From JARIHD01 sp963815935 (lineage in GTDB: Bacteria; Patescibacteriota; Saccharimonadia; Saccharimonadales; UBA4665), in the NCBI GenBank assembly GCA_963815935.1, contig CAWFIL010000008.1, positions 62,001 to 126,000 on the forward strand: a DNA stretch of 64,000 bases. Direction: 5' to 3'. The notes beneath the pieces are model-generated. The model was not told the DNA's origin and searched no databases. It was given only the letters and a program-made list of their open reading frames with translations. Of the stretch, positions 35,280-44,151 are shown piece after piece; position 1 is the stretch's first letter; each line of letters begins with the position of its first letter. The translations under genes and the position numbers were made by a program.

Positions 35280-37043
35280 ATGCGTACATACACCGAATCT
35301 GCCGCCCAACACGTTGGCGAGCACATCGAAGTAAAAGGGTGGATCAACTCTCGTCGCGATCACGGTGGTCTGATTTTTATCGACATCCGTGACCATACTG
35401 GTGTTCTGCAATTGGTAGTACATCCAGAGGCGGCTGAGGCTTTTAAACTGGCTGAAGGTCTGCGTGACGAGTTTGTCATTAAAGCTACTGGCAAGATTGC
35501 CGAACGAGCCGAGGAACTGCGTAACCCGAACATTGCTACTGGCAACGTCGAGCTGTTGGTCGACGAACTCCAGCTGCTCAACAGGTCCGAACCACTGCCA
35601 ATTTTGGTTAACACTGAGCAAAATGTCAGCGAAGATATGCGCCTCAAATACCGCTACCTCGACCTGCGCCGTCCAAAGATGCAGACCATGTTGAAGAAGC
35701 GTGCCGAGTTTTACTCATTCATGCGCTCGTACATGGAAAAGAGTGAGTTTATTGAGGTAACGACTCCTATTCTGGCAAACTCTAGCCCCGAAGGCGCCCG
35801 TGACTTTTTGATTCCAGCACGTCTGCACCCCGGCAAATTTTACGCATTGCCCCAAGCCCCCCAGCAGTTCAAGCAGTTATTGATGGTCGGCGGTATCCCA
35901 CGTTACTACCAATTTGCCGCTTGTTTCCGCGATGAAGATTCACGTGCCGATCGCCTGTACGGTGAGTTTTACCAACTAGACATGGAGATGGCCTTCGCCG
36001 AAGACGGTGAAGAAGTCCGTACCTTGATAGAACCGCTTATCAAGGATCTGGTGACTACTTTTGCAGGCAAAAAACTACTTACTGAAGACGTCCCCCGGAT
36101 TGCCTACCAGGAAGCCATGGACCGGTATGGATCCGACAAGCCCGACTTGCGCTTTGGCATGGAACTTATTGACCTGTCCGAGGTTGTTAAGAATTCTGGC
36201 TTTGGTGTCTTTAAGAACGTTTTGGCCGAGGGTGGTGTTGTTAAGGCGATTTGCGTAAAGGGCGCCAGCACCCTGAGCCGTTCACAGATTGATAAGTTTA
36301 CCGAGATTGCTAAGTCCGAAGGCGCAGGTGGTCTGGCTTATCTGACCTTCGAGGCTGGTGAGATTAAGTCGCCGATTACTAAGTTCTTTAGTGCCGAAGA
36401 GCTGCATGCTATCCGCGAAGCAACTGGCGCCGAAGATGGTGACATCGTATTCTTTGGCTCTGATAAGCGTGAGAAAGTAAACAAAGTGCTCGGTCGTTTG
36501 CGCAACGAGTTTGCCGTACATTTTGAGCTTAAGGACCCAAGCATTATCGCCCTGGCCTGGATTGTCGACTTTCCGTTTTACGAATGGGACGACAAGAACA
36601 GCCGTATGGACTTTGGGCACAACCCATTCTCTATGCCAAAGGGTGGCCTGGAGTCCCTGGAGGCCGAGGATAAACTGGGCATCGTGGCCGACCAGTATGA
36701 CATGGTAATGAACGGCTATGAAATCTGCTCTGGCGCAGTGCGTAACCATAACCCAGAAGTGATGTACAAGGTCTTTGCACATCTTGGTTACGACCAGGCC
36801 TATGTAGACGCCAAGTTCGGCGCCATGATCAACGCCTTCAAATTTGGCGCACCACCGCACGCTGGCTGCGCCTTTGGCGTGGACCGCATGTTTATGGAAT
36901 TGATGGGTGAAGATAACGTTCGCGAAGTCGTAGCTTTCCCCAAGAACGGTTCGGGCATGGATGTCATGATGAACTCGCCGAGTGTGGTTGATGATGCGCA
37001 GCTCAAAGAACTCAGCGTCCAAATACTTGCTGAATCAGAGTGA
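35280..37043 (+). CDS. aspS: Aspartyl-tRNA synthetase
   Basis: 587 residues, bacterial type. An OB-fold anticodon domain begins HIEVKGWINSRRDHGGLIFIDIRD. Class II motif 2 is FRDEDSRADR (about 217-226). The GAD insertion domain spans about 280-410, and the C-terminal motif 3 lies in HAGCAFGVDRMFMEL. Charges tRNA-Asp (or Asp/Asn if non-discriminating; no gatCAB seen here to decide). AGGAG lies 7 nt before the ATG, with a structured leader of about 120 nt. Confidence 0.96.
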   Translation: MRTYTESAAQHVGEHIEVKGWINSRRDHGGLIFIDIRDHTGVLQLVVHPEAAEAFKLAEGLRDEFVIKATGKIAERAEELRNPNIATGNVELLVDELQLLNRSEPLPILVNTEQNVSEDMRLKYRYLDLRRPKMQTMLKKRAEFYSFMRSYMEKSEFIEVTTPILANSSPEGARDFLIPARLHPGKFYALPQAPQQFKQLLMVGGIPRYYQFAACFRDEDSRADRLYGEFYQLDMEMAFAEDGEEVRTLIEPLIKDLVTTFAGKKLLTEDVPRIAYQEAMDRYGSDKPDLRFGMELIDLSEVVKNSGFGVFKNVLAEGGVVKAICVKGASTLSRSQIDKFTEIAKSEGAGGLAYLTFEAGEIKSPITKFFSAEELHAIREATGAEDGDIVFFGSDKREKVNKVLGRLRNEFAVHFELKDPSIIALAWIVDFPFYEWDDKNSRMDFGHNPFSMPKGGLESLEAEDKLGIVADQYDMVMNGYEICSGAVRNHNPEVMYKVFAHLGYDQAYVDAKFGAMINAFKFGAPPHAGCAFGVDRMFMELMGEDNVREVVAFPKNGSGMDVMMNSPSVVDDAQLKELSVQILAESE

Positions 37044-37051
37044 TTAAAATC

Positions 37052-37081
37052 ACGACATAAACAGTAGTAGTGGTCTATACT
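37052..37081 (+). promoter_or_regulatory. Promoter of the pyrB leader
   Basis: ACGACA (37052-37057, four of six matches to -35), 18-bp spacer, TATACT (37076-37081). It starts directly after the aspS stop and would begin transcription close to 37088-37090, just before the structured leader. Confidence 0.5.
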
Positions 37082-37091
37082 GCCTCCCAAT

Positions 37092-37145
37092 GGACGAATT
37101 AGGGAGCCCCGAGGCATGATGCCGTACGCACTCTCTTTTTCGTCC
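37092..37145 (+). ncRNA. Structured leader RNA upstream of pyrB (candidate attenuator aptamer)
   Basis: Three nested helices: GGACGAA (37092-37098) with TTCGTCC (37139-37145); AGGGAG (37101-37106) with CTCTCT (37131-37136, one wobble); and GGCA-TGA-TGCC (37113-37123). An asymmetric junction (GCCCCGA and GTACGCA) could be a binding pocket. It sits between a promoter and an intrinsic terminator directly before pyrB. A PyrR-type CCnGnGAGG motif is only partly matched (two bases short). I do not recognise a known riboswitch class. Confidence 0.5.
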
Positions 37146-37178
37146 AAAAACCCGGAACATTTAGTTCCGGGTTTTTCT
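37146..37178 (+). terminator. Intrinsic terminator in the pyrB leader
   Basis: Perfect 13-bp stem AAAAACCCGGAAC / GTTCCGGGTTTTT with loop ATTTA, ending 22 nt before the pyrB GTG. It follows the leader's closing helix without a gap. Its position before the Shine-Dalgarno (AGGGAGG, about 37188) implies attenuation control. Confidence 0.88.
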
Positions 37179-37199
37179 TATATATAAGGGAGGCACGCA

Positions 37200-38123
37200 G
37201 TGAACCACATACTCAGCGCACGGCAATTTAATAGGCAGGACCTGGGCGAAATATTTGATACGGCCGATTATATGCGCAGCAATAGTAGGCGAATGGTGGC
37301 GCGTCAAAAATTGATGGGCCGGCAGGCTGGACGGATTATGACGGCTTTATTCTACGAGCCTTCTACCCGTACCCGTCTGAGTTTTGTATCGGCTGCTAAG
37401 CGCCTAGGTATGCAAGTCATCGAAACCGAAAACGCAGCGGAGTTCTCTTCGGCTGCCAAAGGTGAGACTATCGAAGACAGCACGCGGGTGGTAGCGGGCT
37501 ACTCTGACCTGATCGTTATGCGCCACAAGGAAAATGGCGCCGCCGAGCGAGCTGCTGCGGTTAGTCGAGTGCCGGTTATTAATGCTGGCGATGGAACCGG
37601 CGAACACCCAACACAGGCACTGCTTGATCTATATACTATTCAGGACAAAAAAGGTCGCCTCGATAACTTGAACGTAGTGGTTGGCGGCGATCTCAAGCAT
37701 GGGCGTACCGCTAGATCATTAGCGCAGATGATGATGTTGTACCCAGGGAACCACTTTTCCTTTGTGTCGACACCAGAACTGGAGATGGGTGATGACGTCA
37801 AAGCGTACGTAACCGAACGCGGCGGCAGTTATAGCGAGACTGATGATATGTATGAGGTATTGCCGGTGGCTGACGTGGTGTACTGGACGCGTATGCAAAA
37901 GGAGCGCCATGCCCCAGGCATTGACGAGGACATGCAATTTGTAATTGGACAACAAGCGCTGGATCTTATGCAGCGGGACGCGATTATTATGCATCCGCTG
38001 CCAAGGGTAGGGGAGATTGATCCGCTCGTTGACGCCGATCCACGGGCAACGTATTTTGAACAAGCCGAAAACGGGCTCTACGTACGTATGGCGCTGCTTG
38101 ACCTCTTAGCGCCCGAGGCGTAG
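37200..38123 (+). CDS. pyrB: Aspartate carbamoyltransferase catalytic chain
   Basis: 307 residues from GTG 37200 behind an AGGGAGG Shine-Dalgarno. Carbamoyl-phosphate motif STRTRLSF (about 61), GDGTGEHPTQALLD (about 131) and MHPLPRVGEID (about 265) define the enzyme, which makes carbamoyl-aspartate in pyrimidine synthesis. No pyrI or other pyr genes are next to it, so it stands alone. Control is probably by the structured leader and terminator directly upstream. Confidence 0.93.
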   Translation: MNHILSARQFNRQDLGEIFDTADYMRSNSRRMVARQKLMGRQAGRIMTALFYEPSTRTRLSFVSAAKRLGMQVIETENAAEFSSAAKGETIEDSTRVVAGYSDLIVMRHKENGAAERAAAVSRVPVINAGDGTGEHPTQALLDLYTIQDKKGRLDNLNVVVGGDLKHGRTARSLAQMMMLYPGNHFSFVSTPELEMGDDVKAYVTERGGSYSETDDMYEVLPVADVVYWTRMQKERHAPGIDEDMQFVIGQQALDLMQRDAIIMHPLPRVGEIDPLVDADPRATYFEQAENGLYVRMALLDLLAPEA

Positions 38124-38158
38124 TTGCAGGGCGGAGCTACCCGAGTATACTAGAAAAT

Positions 38159-39025
38159 ATGGACCAACGATCTACAAACCAAGTACCCAATAGCCTTCGC
38201 CGCCCAGAGACGGATGACTACCGGGCTGCGTCGCAGGCTACCGCAACGGAGGAATACGAAGAGTATTCCAAGCATGCCAAGGCTTATACGGCACCTCGTC
38301 ATCGATTACGCAAGCTACTGATTATACTGTTGGTTGTCGTACTACTGGGCAGCGCTGGTGCAGGGGTGTACCTGCTGTTGAACCGCAAAGATACTACCAA
38401 TAACGCTACGAAGAATACTAGCAACTCCCGGAGCGCATCTACGGATACCACGCCCAAGGCTAGCACGATTACTACTACGACCGAACATTATGTTTCGAAT
38501 GGTTTCATGCTTGAGTTTGACTACCCGAAAGACTGGGTTGTTAACGAGCCGACGACTGGGGGTGTGCTAACCGTTAAATCACCGGCGCTATCTCTCAAAG
38601 ATGCAAGTGGCAAAGCGTTCAACGGGCAGGTTGTCCTTACGATCCGCAGCAAACAACAGGCCTTGCCGGAATTTGACAAGGGAAATGCCGTAGCAACGAT
38701 AGCTTCTCAAAAAATTAACTACACCAAGCCCAGCCAGGCCCAGCGCGGCGCAACCTATCTGAGCTTTCTGACGTACGCTAGCTCCGGCCAATCGACTGGC
38801 TTGGATGGCGTGTATATAACAGGGGACGTTGGTTATCAAAAGGGACAGGCAATTCCCAAAGCCGACTTTACGCCGGTAGACCCGGTTATTAGTGTCACGT
38901 TCGCAAAATGTACAGGTGGGTGTGGGGCAGACGCAACGGCTGCTTCAATTGATGCCAATATGTGGCAGGACGAAACGTTCGGCAAGCCACTGACCAGCAT
39001 GCTGGAATCGTTGACGATCAACTAG
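38159..39025 (+). CDS. Membrane-anchored extracytoplasmic protein, unknown function
   Basis: 288 residues: a polar N-terminus (about 1-50) with Tyr/Glu-rich stretch, one membrane helix (about 52-73), a Thr/Ser/Asn-rich linker, then a beta-rich domain (about 115-288) starting NGFMLEFDYPKDWVV, which resembles PsbP-like folds. Two Cys (CTGGCG) lie near the end. TATACT at 38146-38151 ends 7 nt before the ATG (probable leaderless). It overlaps the convergent glycosylase gene by 4 bp. Confidence 0.6.
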   Translation: MDQRSTNQVPNSLRRPETDDYRAASQATATEEYEEYSKHAKAYTAPRHRLRKLLIILLVVVLLGSAGAGVYLLLNRKDTTNNATKNTSNSRSASTDTTPKASTITTTTEHYVSNGFMLEFDYPKDWVVNEPTTGGVLTVKSPALSLKDASGKAFNGQVVLTIRSKQQALPEFDKGNAVATIASQKINYTKPSQAQRGATYLSFLTYASSGQSTGLDGVYITGDVGYQKGQAIPKADFTPVDPVISVTFAKCTGGCGADATAASIDANMWQDETFGKPLTSMLESLTIN

Positions 39026-39660
39026 TCATTGATCGGCTTGTTATCTAAGGACCGCCAAATGTACCAGCATGCGATGCTTTGATACGGCGCCCAGTGGCTA
39101 GCCCCGGCAATGTTCTTGATCTCCTGGGGTGACGGAGCATGGTCGAGCTTATATAGCTTTTTGATGCCATTCCTGATTCCCAGGTCGCCGTGAGCAAGCA
39201 CATCCAGCCGGCCCACGCAGAACATCAGGAACATGTGCACGGTCCATTCGCCGACGCCTTTGACGTCGGTTAGCTCGCTGATGATTGCCTCATTGCGTAA
39301 TCCTGGCAAGTGCTCGAAGCTTACTTTGCCGTCCAGAACATGCCGGGCTAAATCACGTACGTAGTTCGCTTTTTGTGCACTCAGGCCAGCGCTGCGCAGT
39401 GTATCAATATCTTTGGTGAGGATTTCTTCAGGCTGTGGTAACTTGCCGCCGAATAAATCTTTGAAGCGCCCTGCTATGGTGGCTGCCGCCTTAACGCTGA
39501 GCTGTTGGCTAATGATGCTTTCGACCAAATCTTGGTAGTAATCGGTATGTGGCCTGATGGTACATAAACCGTACTTGGCAACAACCGGAGCCAGGTACGG
39601 GTCATGCTTGCTTAAGTGCTCGGCGGCCAGTGTATAGGTGTGCTGTAAGTTTGTCGGCAT
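39022..39660 (-). CDS. AlkA/MAG-like DNA-3-methyladenine glycosylase (HhH-GPD)
   Basis: 212 residues from the ATG at 39658-39660 (a longer frame to 39717 is not conserved-looking). Helix-hairpin-helix LTDVKGVGEWTVHMF, followed by the GPD loop with catalytic Asp in DVLAHGDLGIRNG, and SIISQQLSVKAA typical of the AlkA group. It removes alkylated bases in base excision repair. There is no N-terminal AraC-like or TBP-like domain, so it is the compact bacterial/yeast MAG type. Confidence 0.88.
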   Translation of the reverse strand: MPTNLQHTYTLAAEHLSKHDPYLAPVVAKYGLCTIRPHTDYYQDLVESIISQQLSVKAAATIAGRFKDLFGGKLPQPEEILTKDIDTLRSAGLSAQKANYVRDLARHVLDGKVSFEHLPGLRNEAIISELTDVKGVGEWTVHMFLMFCVGRLDVLAHGDLGIRNGIKKLYKLDHAPSPQEIKNIAGASHWAPYQSIACWYIWRSLDNKPIND

Positions 39661-39733
39661 CTCGGATATACATTCTACAGCAGAACTTGCTAAACTAAAC
39701 AGAACTTGTAGAGACAAAAAAGAAACGAACTAT

Positions 39734-40477
39734 ATGACCTGGCTTGTTGGATTGACTTTTGTTGTAAGCTTAAGCGCCGGAGTGCTCAGTGGTATGGGCG
39801 GTGGAGGTGGTGGTTTTATCATCATGCCATACTTCCTGTTCATCGGGCTGCCGCCAGCGAACGCTCTGGCAACCGCCAAGATGGGTAGTGTGGGTACGGC
39901 GGTAGGATCGATTTCGGCATTTCGGGGCAAGGGCTTTGTCCACAAAAAGCTGGTAGTGCCGTTCATGCTGATTACCTTGGTTTGCGCACTGATATCCTCA
40001 TGGCTTATACCGCGCCTTGATCCTGCGCTCTTTGAGCGGGCAATTGCTATTGCATTGATCGTTCTGTCACCTACCCTTTTCATAAAGAAGGGTGCTTTGC
40101 GGCCCGGCCCTCGTTCCCGGCCGTGGGTTGTTGCTGGCTTTGTGTTGTATACGATTTTTAGTTTCCTGCAGACGTTGGTCGGTACGGGTATGGGATCGAT
40201 ACTGGTTCTGATTTTGATGTTCATGTTTGGGCTTGGGGCGTTAGAGTCAAATGCCACCAAACGCGTGGCGCAATCGGTACAGGCAGTTATTTTGTTTGTA
40301 CTGCTTTCAATCCAGGGCCTGGTGCTGTGGGCGCATGGCCTAGCGGGCCTGACTGGCTCCGTAATCGGTAGTCACATTGGCACGCATATTGCTATCCGGA
40401 AGGGCGAACGTTTTGTTCGTATAATGCTCGCCATAGTCATGCTGGTCTCGGGTGTGGCTTTGCTTGTCGGCGGATGA
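39734..40477 (+). CDS. TSUP/TauE-SafE family membrane transporter
   Basis: 247 residues from the ATG at 39734; the upstream part of the open frame is polar and unlikely to be translated. About 7-8 hydrophobic helices and the paired glycine-rich motif SAGVLSGMGGGGGGFI near the start with GTGMGSILVLIL in the second half are typical of the TSUP family, which moves sulphite, sulphoacetate or other organic anions. Substrate unknown. No Shine-Dalgarno seen. Confidence 0.82.
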   Translation: MTWLVGLTFVVSLSAGVLSGMGGGGGGFIIMPYFLFIGLPPANALATAKMGSVGTAVGSISAFRGKGFVHKKLVVPFMLITLVCALISSWLIPRLDPALFERAIAIALIVLSPTLFIKKGALRPGPRSRPWVVAGFVLYTIFSFLQTLVGTGMGSILVLILMFMFGLGALESNATKRVAQSVQAVILFVLLSIQGLVLWAHGLAGLTGSVIGSHIGTHIAIRKGERFVRIMLAIVMLVSGVALLVGG

Positions 40478-40517
40478 ATATCTGTCTTAGTAAGGCTTTG
40501 TTTGCTAGACTTAAGCT

Positions 40518-42431
40518 ATGACAAAAGAAGAGAGTGGCGGGTCTCATCCGATGGTTCGTGATAGCGTAGGGTCAGCTCCAGAATTGCCACACGCAATTGC
40601 CAAGGAATACGGCTTGCACCGCGATGAACAGCCCAAGCCCGTAGCGGCTAATGCAAGGGAGGTGAATGCGGAGCTCGACGCTGTCGTAGCGTCGGCTGAG
40701 TCAGCTGAAAGTGACCAGTCAGACGCTCCGACCCCAGTAAAGTTAGACGATTCCAAAACGGACGCTGCTGTGGATGACATCCTAACAAAAGAAAGTGATC
40801 AACTACTCAAGATAAATAGTGGCACGGTACCGCACGTGCAGACGCCGGTATATCACCGCGGCTTTTGGGCGAGCATCGGGCGATTCTTTTCCCGGTGGTG
40901 GCGGAATAAGTGGGCGCGCTGGATAACAATACTGATTGTTGCCGGTTTGCTTACCGCTGTTGGCGTGTGGCAGCAGTCGCGGTATGCTATTTTGAATGCT
41001 ACTGGCGTGCGCAGTTCGGCGTCGGTCATAGTGCTTGACGATACTACACAGCTTCCACTAAAGAATGTGAATGTCTCGCTCGACGGCCACACTTCGCTGA
41101 CGGGTAAAGATGGGGTTGCTACGTTTAAGGATCTCAAACTGGGCGACTACTCGCTGACCATTAAGCGGATCGCCTTTGCGCCGTACAAACAGCACATTAC
41201 CATTGGTTGGGGGAGTAACCCGCTCGGCTCATTCAAACTCAAAGCTACCGGCACGCAGTATACATTGCTGGTGTCCGACTATATTTCGGGCAAGGGAGTA
41301 GTTGGTGCTGAAGCCACCAGCGACCAAACCAATGCCCTGTCCGACAAAAACGGCAAGATTATACTAACCGTTGATAGCACGGACGTTACTACGCTTAATG
41401 TTACTGTCTCGGCGGCTGGCTATCGCAGCCAAGCGGTCGTGCTTGATGCTTCCAGCGCGGTAAGTGCTACGTTGGTGTTGGTGCCTAGCGTCAAAGAAGT
41501 ATATGTGTCGAAACAAAGCGGCAGGTATGATGTGTATTCTTCCGATGTAGATGGTCAAAACAAGAAGTTGGTATTGGCTGGCTCTGGCAATGAAAACTCC
41601 AACATAAGTTTGGTTGTTAGCCCCGACGGTAAACGAGCTGCTCTTGTCTCGACTCGCGATAACATCAAAGACGCCGACGGCTACACACTCCAGACGCTGA
41701 CAATTATTGATTTAGCCCAGGGCACGAGTGTGACAGTCGACCATTCCGAACAGCTGCAGTTGGTAGATTGGATCGGCAACCGCCTTATCTATCGTATGAC
41801 GCTCGCAGGTGCAAGCGCATCGGACCCGCAGCGCAATCGGCTAATATCATACAGCTACGACTCAAACGCGAGGGTACAGCTGGCGACTGCCAACCAATTT
41901 AATGCGGTGGTGAGCTCGCACGGGTACGTCTACTACACGGTTTCGGGCACAGATCCTCAGGCCACATTAGGACTGTTTAGGGTTAAGGCTGATGGCTCTG
42001 ATCGTAAGCGCCTGTCCCAGGACGAGATATGGACGATCATCCGCACCAGTTATAACGTGTTGGCGCTTCAGACGCCCAACGGTTGGCAGACGTACGAAAT
42101 GGCAAACGATAAGTTCAGCAGTTCTGATCAACCTAGCAATCTTGCATCCCGAACCTTTATAGACGATACGCAGGCCAAGCGCAGTCTGTGGGTTGATACG
42201 CGTGATGGTAGGGGTGTACTACTTGTGCACGCGATTGCGGCAAATAGCGACAAGCTTTTACAGACACAGGACGGCATAACGACGCCAATGCGCTGGGCTG
42301 ATGACAACGTGGTTATTTATCGGGTAGTAACGAACGGCGAGACGGCCGATTATGCGATTAGTCCGGATGGTGGTTCGGCGCACAAGATTGCAGATGTGAC
42401 AGCTACATACGGCTACGCCCAGATCTACTAG
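40518..42431 (+). CDS. Membrane protein with two carboxypeptidase-regulatory-like domains and TolB-like propeller
   Basis: 637 residues. A disordered acidic N-terminus (about 1-115), one membrane helix (about 137-157), two beta-sandwich repeats like CarboxypepD_reg (about 170-240 with GKDGVATFKDLKLGDYSL, and 250-315), then about 320 residues of TolB/WD40-like blades (VYVSKQSGRYDVYSSDVDG, SPDGKRAALVST). The bulk lies outside the membrane. Such proteins usually scaffold or sense. TAGACT ends 6 nt before the ATG (probable leaderless). Function unknown. Confidence 0.65.
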   Translation: MTKEESGGSHPMVRDSVGSAPELPHAIAKEYGLHRDEQPKPVAANAREVNAELDAVVASAESAESDQSDAPTPVKLDDSKTDAAVDDILTKESDQLLKINSGTVPHVQTPVYHRGFWASIGRFFSRWWRNKWARWITILIVAGLLTAVGVWQQSRYAILNATGVRSSASVIVLDDTTQLPLKNVNVSLDGHTSLTGKDGVATFKDLKLGDYSLTIKRIAFAPYKQHITIGWGSNPLGSFKLKATGTQYTLLVSDYISGKGVVGAEATSDQTNALSDKNGKIILTVDSTDVTTLNVTVSAAGYRSQAVVLDASSAVSATLVLVPSVKEVYVSKQSGRYDVYSSDVDGQNKKLVLAGSGNENSNISLVVSPDGKRAALVSTRDNIKDADGYTLQTLTIIDLAQGTSVTVDHSEQLQLVDWIGNRLIYRMTLAGASASDPQRNRLISYSYDSNARVQLATANQFNAVVSSHGYVYYTVSGTDPQATLGLFRVKADGSDRKRLSQDEIWTIIRTSYNVLALQTPNGWQTYEMANDKFSSSDQPSNLASRTFIDDTQAKRSLWVDTRDGRGVLLVHAIAANSDKLLQTQDGITTPMRWADDNVVIYRVVTNGETADYAISPDGGSAHKIADVTATYGYAQIY

Positions 42432-42469
42432 TCTGGATACACCAAAGGCGGCGTGATACAGTGCCTTAT

Positions 42470-43300
42470 ATGAGTGCAACCACAACCGACTTATCTCAGT
42501 TTCGCAGGACAGTACTGGATTTCTATGCCCAAAACGGCCGTCATGATCTACCCTGGCGTTTGGCCGGGCGTGACGGCAGTTTCGACCCGTATAGGATTTT
42601 AGTCTCCGAACTCATGCTCCAGCAGACACAGGTGCCGCGGGTAATTCCTAAATTTGTTTTGTTTACTGAGGCTTTCCCTTCCTTCGAGGCACTGGCGATT
42701 GCGCCACTGGCAGATGTGCTCAAGCTGTGGAGCGGTTTGGGGTATAACAGACGGGCAAAGTTCCTGCTACAAACTGCCCGGTTGGTGACGGGCCAATATA
42801 ATGGGCAACTGCCGCGTTTGCACGAGGAGTTAGTGGCGTTGCCGGGCGTTGGGCATAACACCGCTGGTGCAATCCGGGCGTACGCATTTAACGAGCCAGT
42901 GCTGTTTGTGGAGACCAATATTCGTACAGTTTTTATCTACCACTTTTTTGCGGGGCAAGAGAAGGTAGGCGATAAAGATTTGCTCCCCTTGGTCGAAGCT
43001 AGCGCCCATGGCGTCGATTCACGGACATGGTACTGGGCACTTATGGACTACGGCACGCACCTTAAGCAAAATGTTGGTAACGCAGCTCAGGCAAGTTCTG
43101 ACTACACCAAACAATCGGCCTTCGAAGGTTCGCGCCGCCAGCTGCGAGGCCGACTGCTTCGCGTGTTGGCCGATGGGCCTCGGACAAAGAAGCAGCTTAA
43201 CGATCAGATTGCCGATGAGCGATTGGACGATGTCTTAAGGGATCTGCTCGCAGAGGGCTTTATCGAGCAGAAAACGGATCTTTTTCAGCTATACTCCTAA
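42470..43300 (+). CDS. MutY-like HhH-GPD glycosylase lacking the iron-sulphur cluster
   Basis: 276 residues from ATG 42470 (GTG at 42461 is the alternative). SELMLQQTQVPRV holds the MutY catalytic Glu region; ALPGVGHNTAGAI is the hairpin; FVETNIRTVF aligns with the MutY LDGNVKRV strand, so the catalytic Asp is replaced by Glu. Where MutY has its four-Cys [4Fe-4S] loop, this protein has DYGTHLKQNVGNAAQASSDY with no Cys at all. The C-terminus is a small winged-helix-like segment instead of the NUDIX-like 8-oxoG domain. Probably a base-excision glycosylase of altered specificity. Confidence 0.78.
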   Translation: MSATTTDLSQFRRTVLDFYAQNGRHDLPWRLAGRDGSFDPYRILVSELMLQQTQVPRVIPKFVLFTEAFPSFEALAIAPLADVLKLWSGLGYNRRAKFLLQTARLVTGQYNGQLPRLHEELVALPGVGHNTAGAIRAYAFNEPVLFVETNIRTVFIYHFFAGQEKVGDKDLLPLVEASAHGVDSRTWYWALMDYGTHLKQNVGNAAQASSDYTKQSAFEGSRRQLRGRLLRVLADGPRTKKQLNDQIADERLDDVLRDLLAEGFIEQKTDLFQLYS

Positions 43301-43330
43301 GCAATTCAAGCATAAGCGGCATATGGTACA

Positions 43331-43759
43331 ATGAAGCATAACGTTATGCAGCCACAGACTCCTCAAACACCAGCTAAACCGGTCATGGGTATAACTGCGC
43401 CACCAAAGCCTGACGTGCCCGTATCACCATTGCCTCCTGCGCCCCCGACAGTGTCGGCGCAGCCCACATTGCCAAAGCCTGATTCATCACCGCTACCGGC
43501 GTCTCATGCGCCAGCTGTCCCCCAACAACTCGCCGTTCATGAGGCTCCAACTCAGGCCGGTGACGAGCCGACACCAACCTCGCCGACGAATAAATCAGAG
43601 GACGCCAAGCCTGTGCCAGAGCCCACGCCCGCCAAGCCAAAATCTGCTCCCAAGCCCCACAAACCTGGTCTGCCATTGCCGGTAGGTGCCATCGTCATGA
43701 CCTTGGTCATTATGTTTGTGTTGTCGGCGCTCGCCATTGCTGTTTACCTGCAGTCATAA
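43331..43759 (+). CDS. Proline-rich tail-anchored membrane protein
   Basis: 142 residues. Residues 1-115 are about one-third proline with Ala, Lys, Thr and Glu (repeating PxP and KPxxP units), hence extended and disordered. One C-terminal membrane helix (about 117-138) ends four residues before the stop, so it is tail-anchored with the proline-rich part in the cytoplasm. No family. A similar layout occurs in the 648-residue gene at 44701. Confidence 0.55.
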   Translation: MKHNVMQPQTPQTPAKPVMGITAPPKPDVPVSPLPPAPPTVSAQPTLPKPDSSPLPASHAPAVPQQLAVHEAPTQAGDEPTPTSPTNKSEDAKPVPEPTPAKPKSAPKPHKPGLPLPVGAIVMTLVIMFVLSALAIAVYLQS

Positions 43760-43818
43760 GCAAACTTGCGGTGGCTGCACTTCGGTCTTAGGATAGCTAC
43801 TGGAGGTATATGTAATTT

Positions 43819-44151
43819 ATGACATTTGACGAGTATCAGCGTGAAGCTGCAAAATCTTTAATCAGACACTCTGACCCCATGACCTGCAAAACCATACTAG
43901 CCCTGGGCGTAGCCGGTGAAGCTGGTGAAGTTGCCGACAAGTGGAAGAAGCTGCTCGTCTATTGGAACAGTGAGCTTACCGATGAACGCAAGGCAGATTT
44001 TGGTAAAGAACTTGCCGATGTAGTTTGGTACGTTGCTGTGTTGGCGGATGAGCTTGGTCTTTCGCTGGACGACCTGATGCGCCAGAATATTGCTAAAATT
44101 GCCGATCGCCAAGCGCGAGGCGTATTAAGGGGAACAGGGGATAACCGGTGA
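43819..44151 (+). CDS. MazG-like nucleoside triphosphate pyrophosphohydrolase
   Basis: 110 residues, all-alpha. The metal-binding ExxE...ExxD pattern is present as GEAGEVADKWKK and ELADVVWYVAVLADELG. These small MazG-like enzymes split non-canonical or excess (d)NTPs to NMP and pyrophosphate. GGAGG Shine-Dalgarno precedes the ATG. Its TGA overlaps the GTG of the NUDIX gene (GTGA), so two nucleotide-sanitation enzymes are translationally coupled. Confidence 0.88.
   Translation: MTFDEYQREAAKSLIRHSDPMTCKTILALGVAGEAGEVADKWKKLLVYWNSELTDERKADFGKELADVVWYVAVLADELGLSLDDLMRQNIAKIADRQARGVLRGTGDNR

Noticed and set aside
37092..37145. Fluoride or PyrR-binding leader upstream of pyrB
   Set aside because: Motif matches are incomplete (PyrR consensus two bases short; fluoride-aptamer conserved bases absent). 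It is kept only as an unclassified structured leader.
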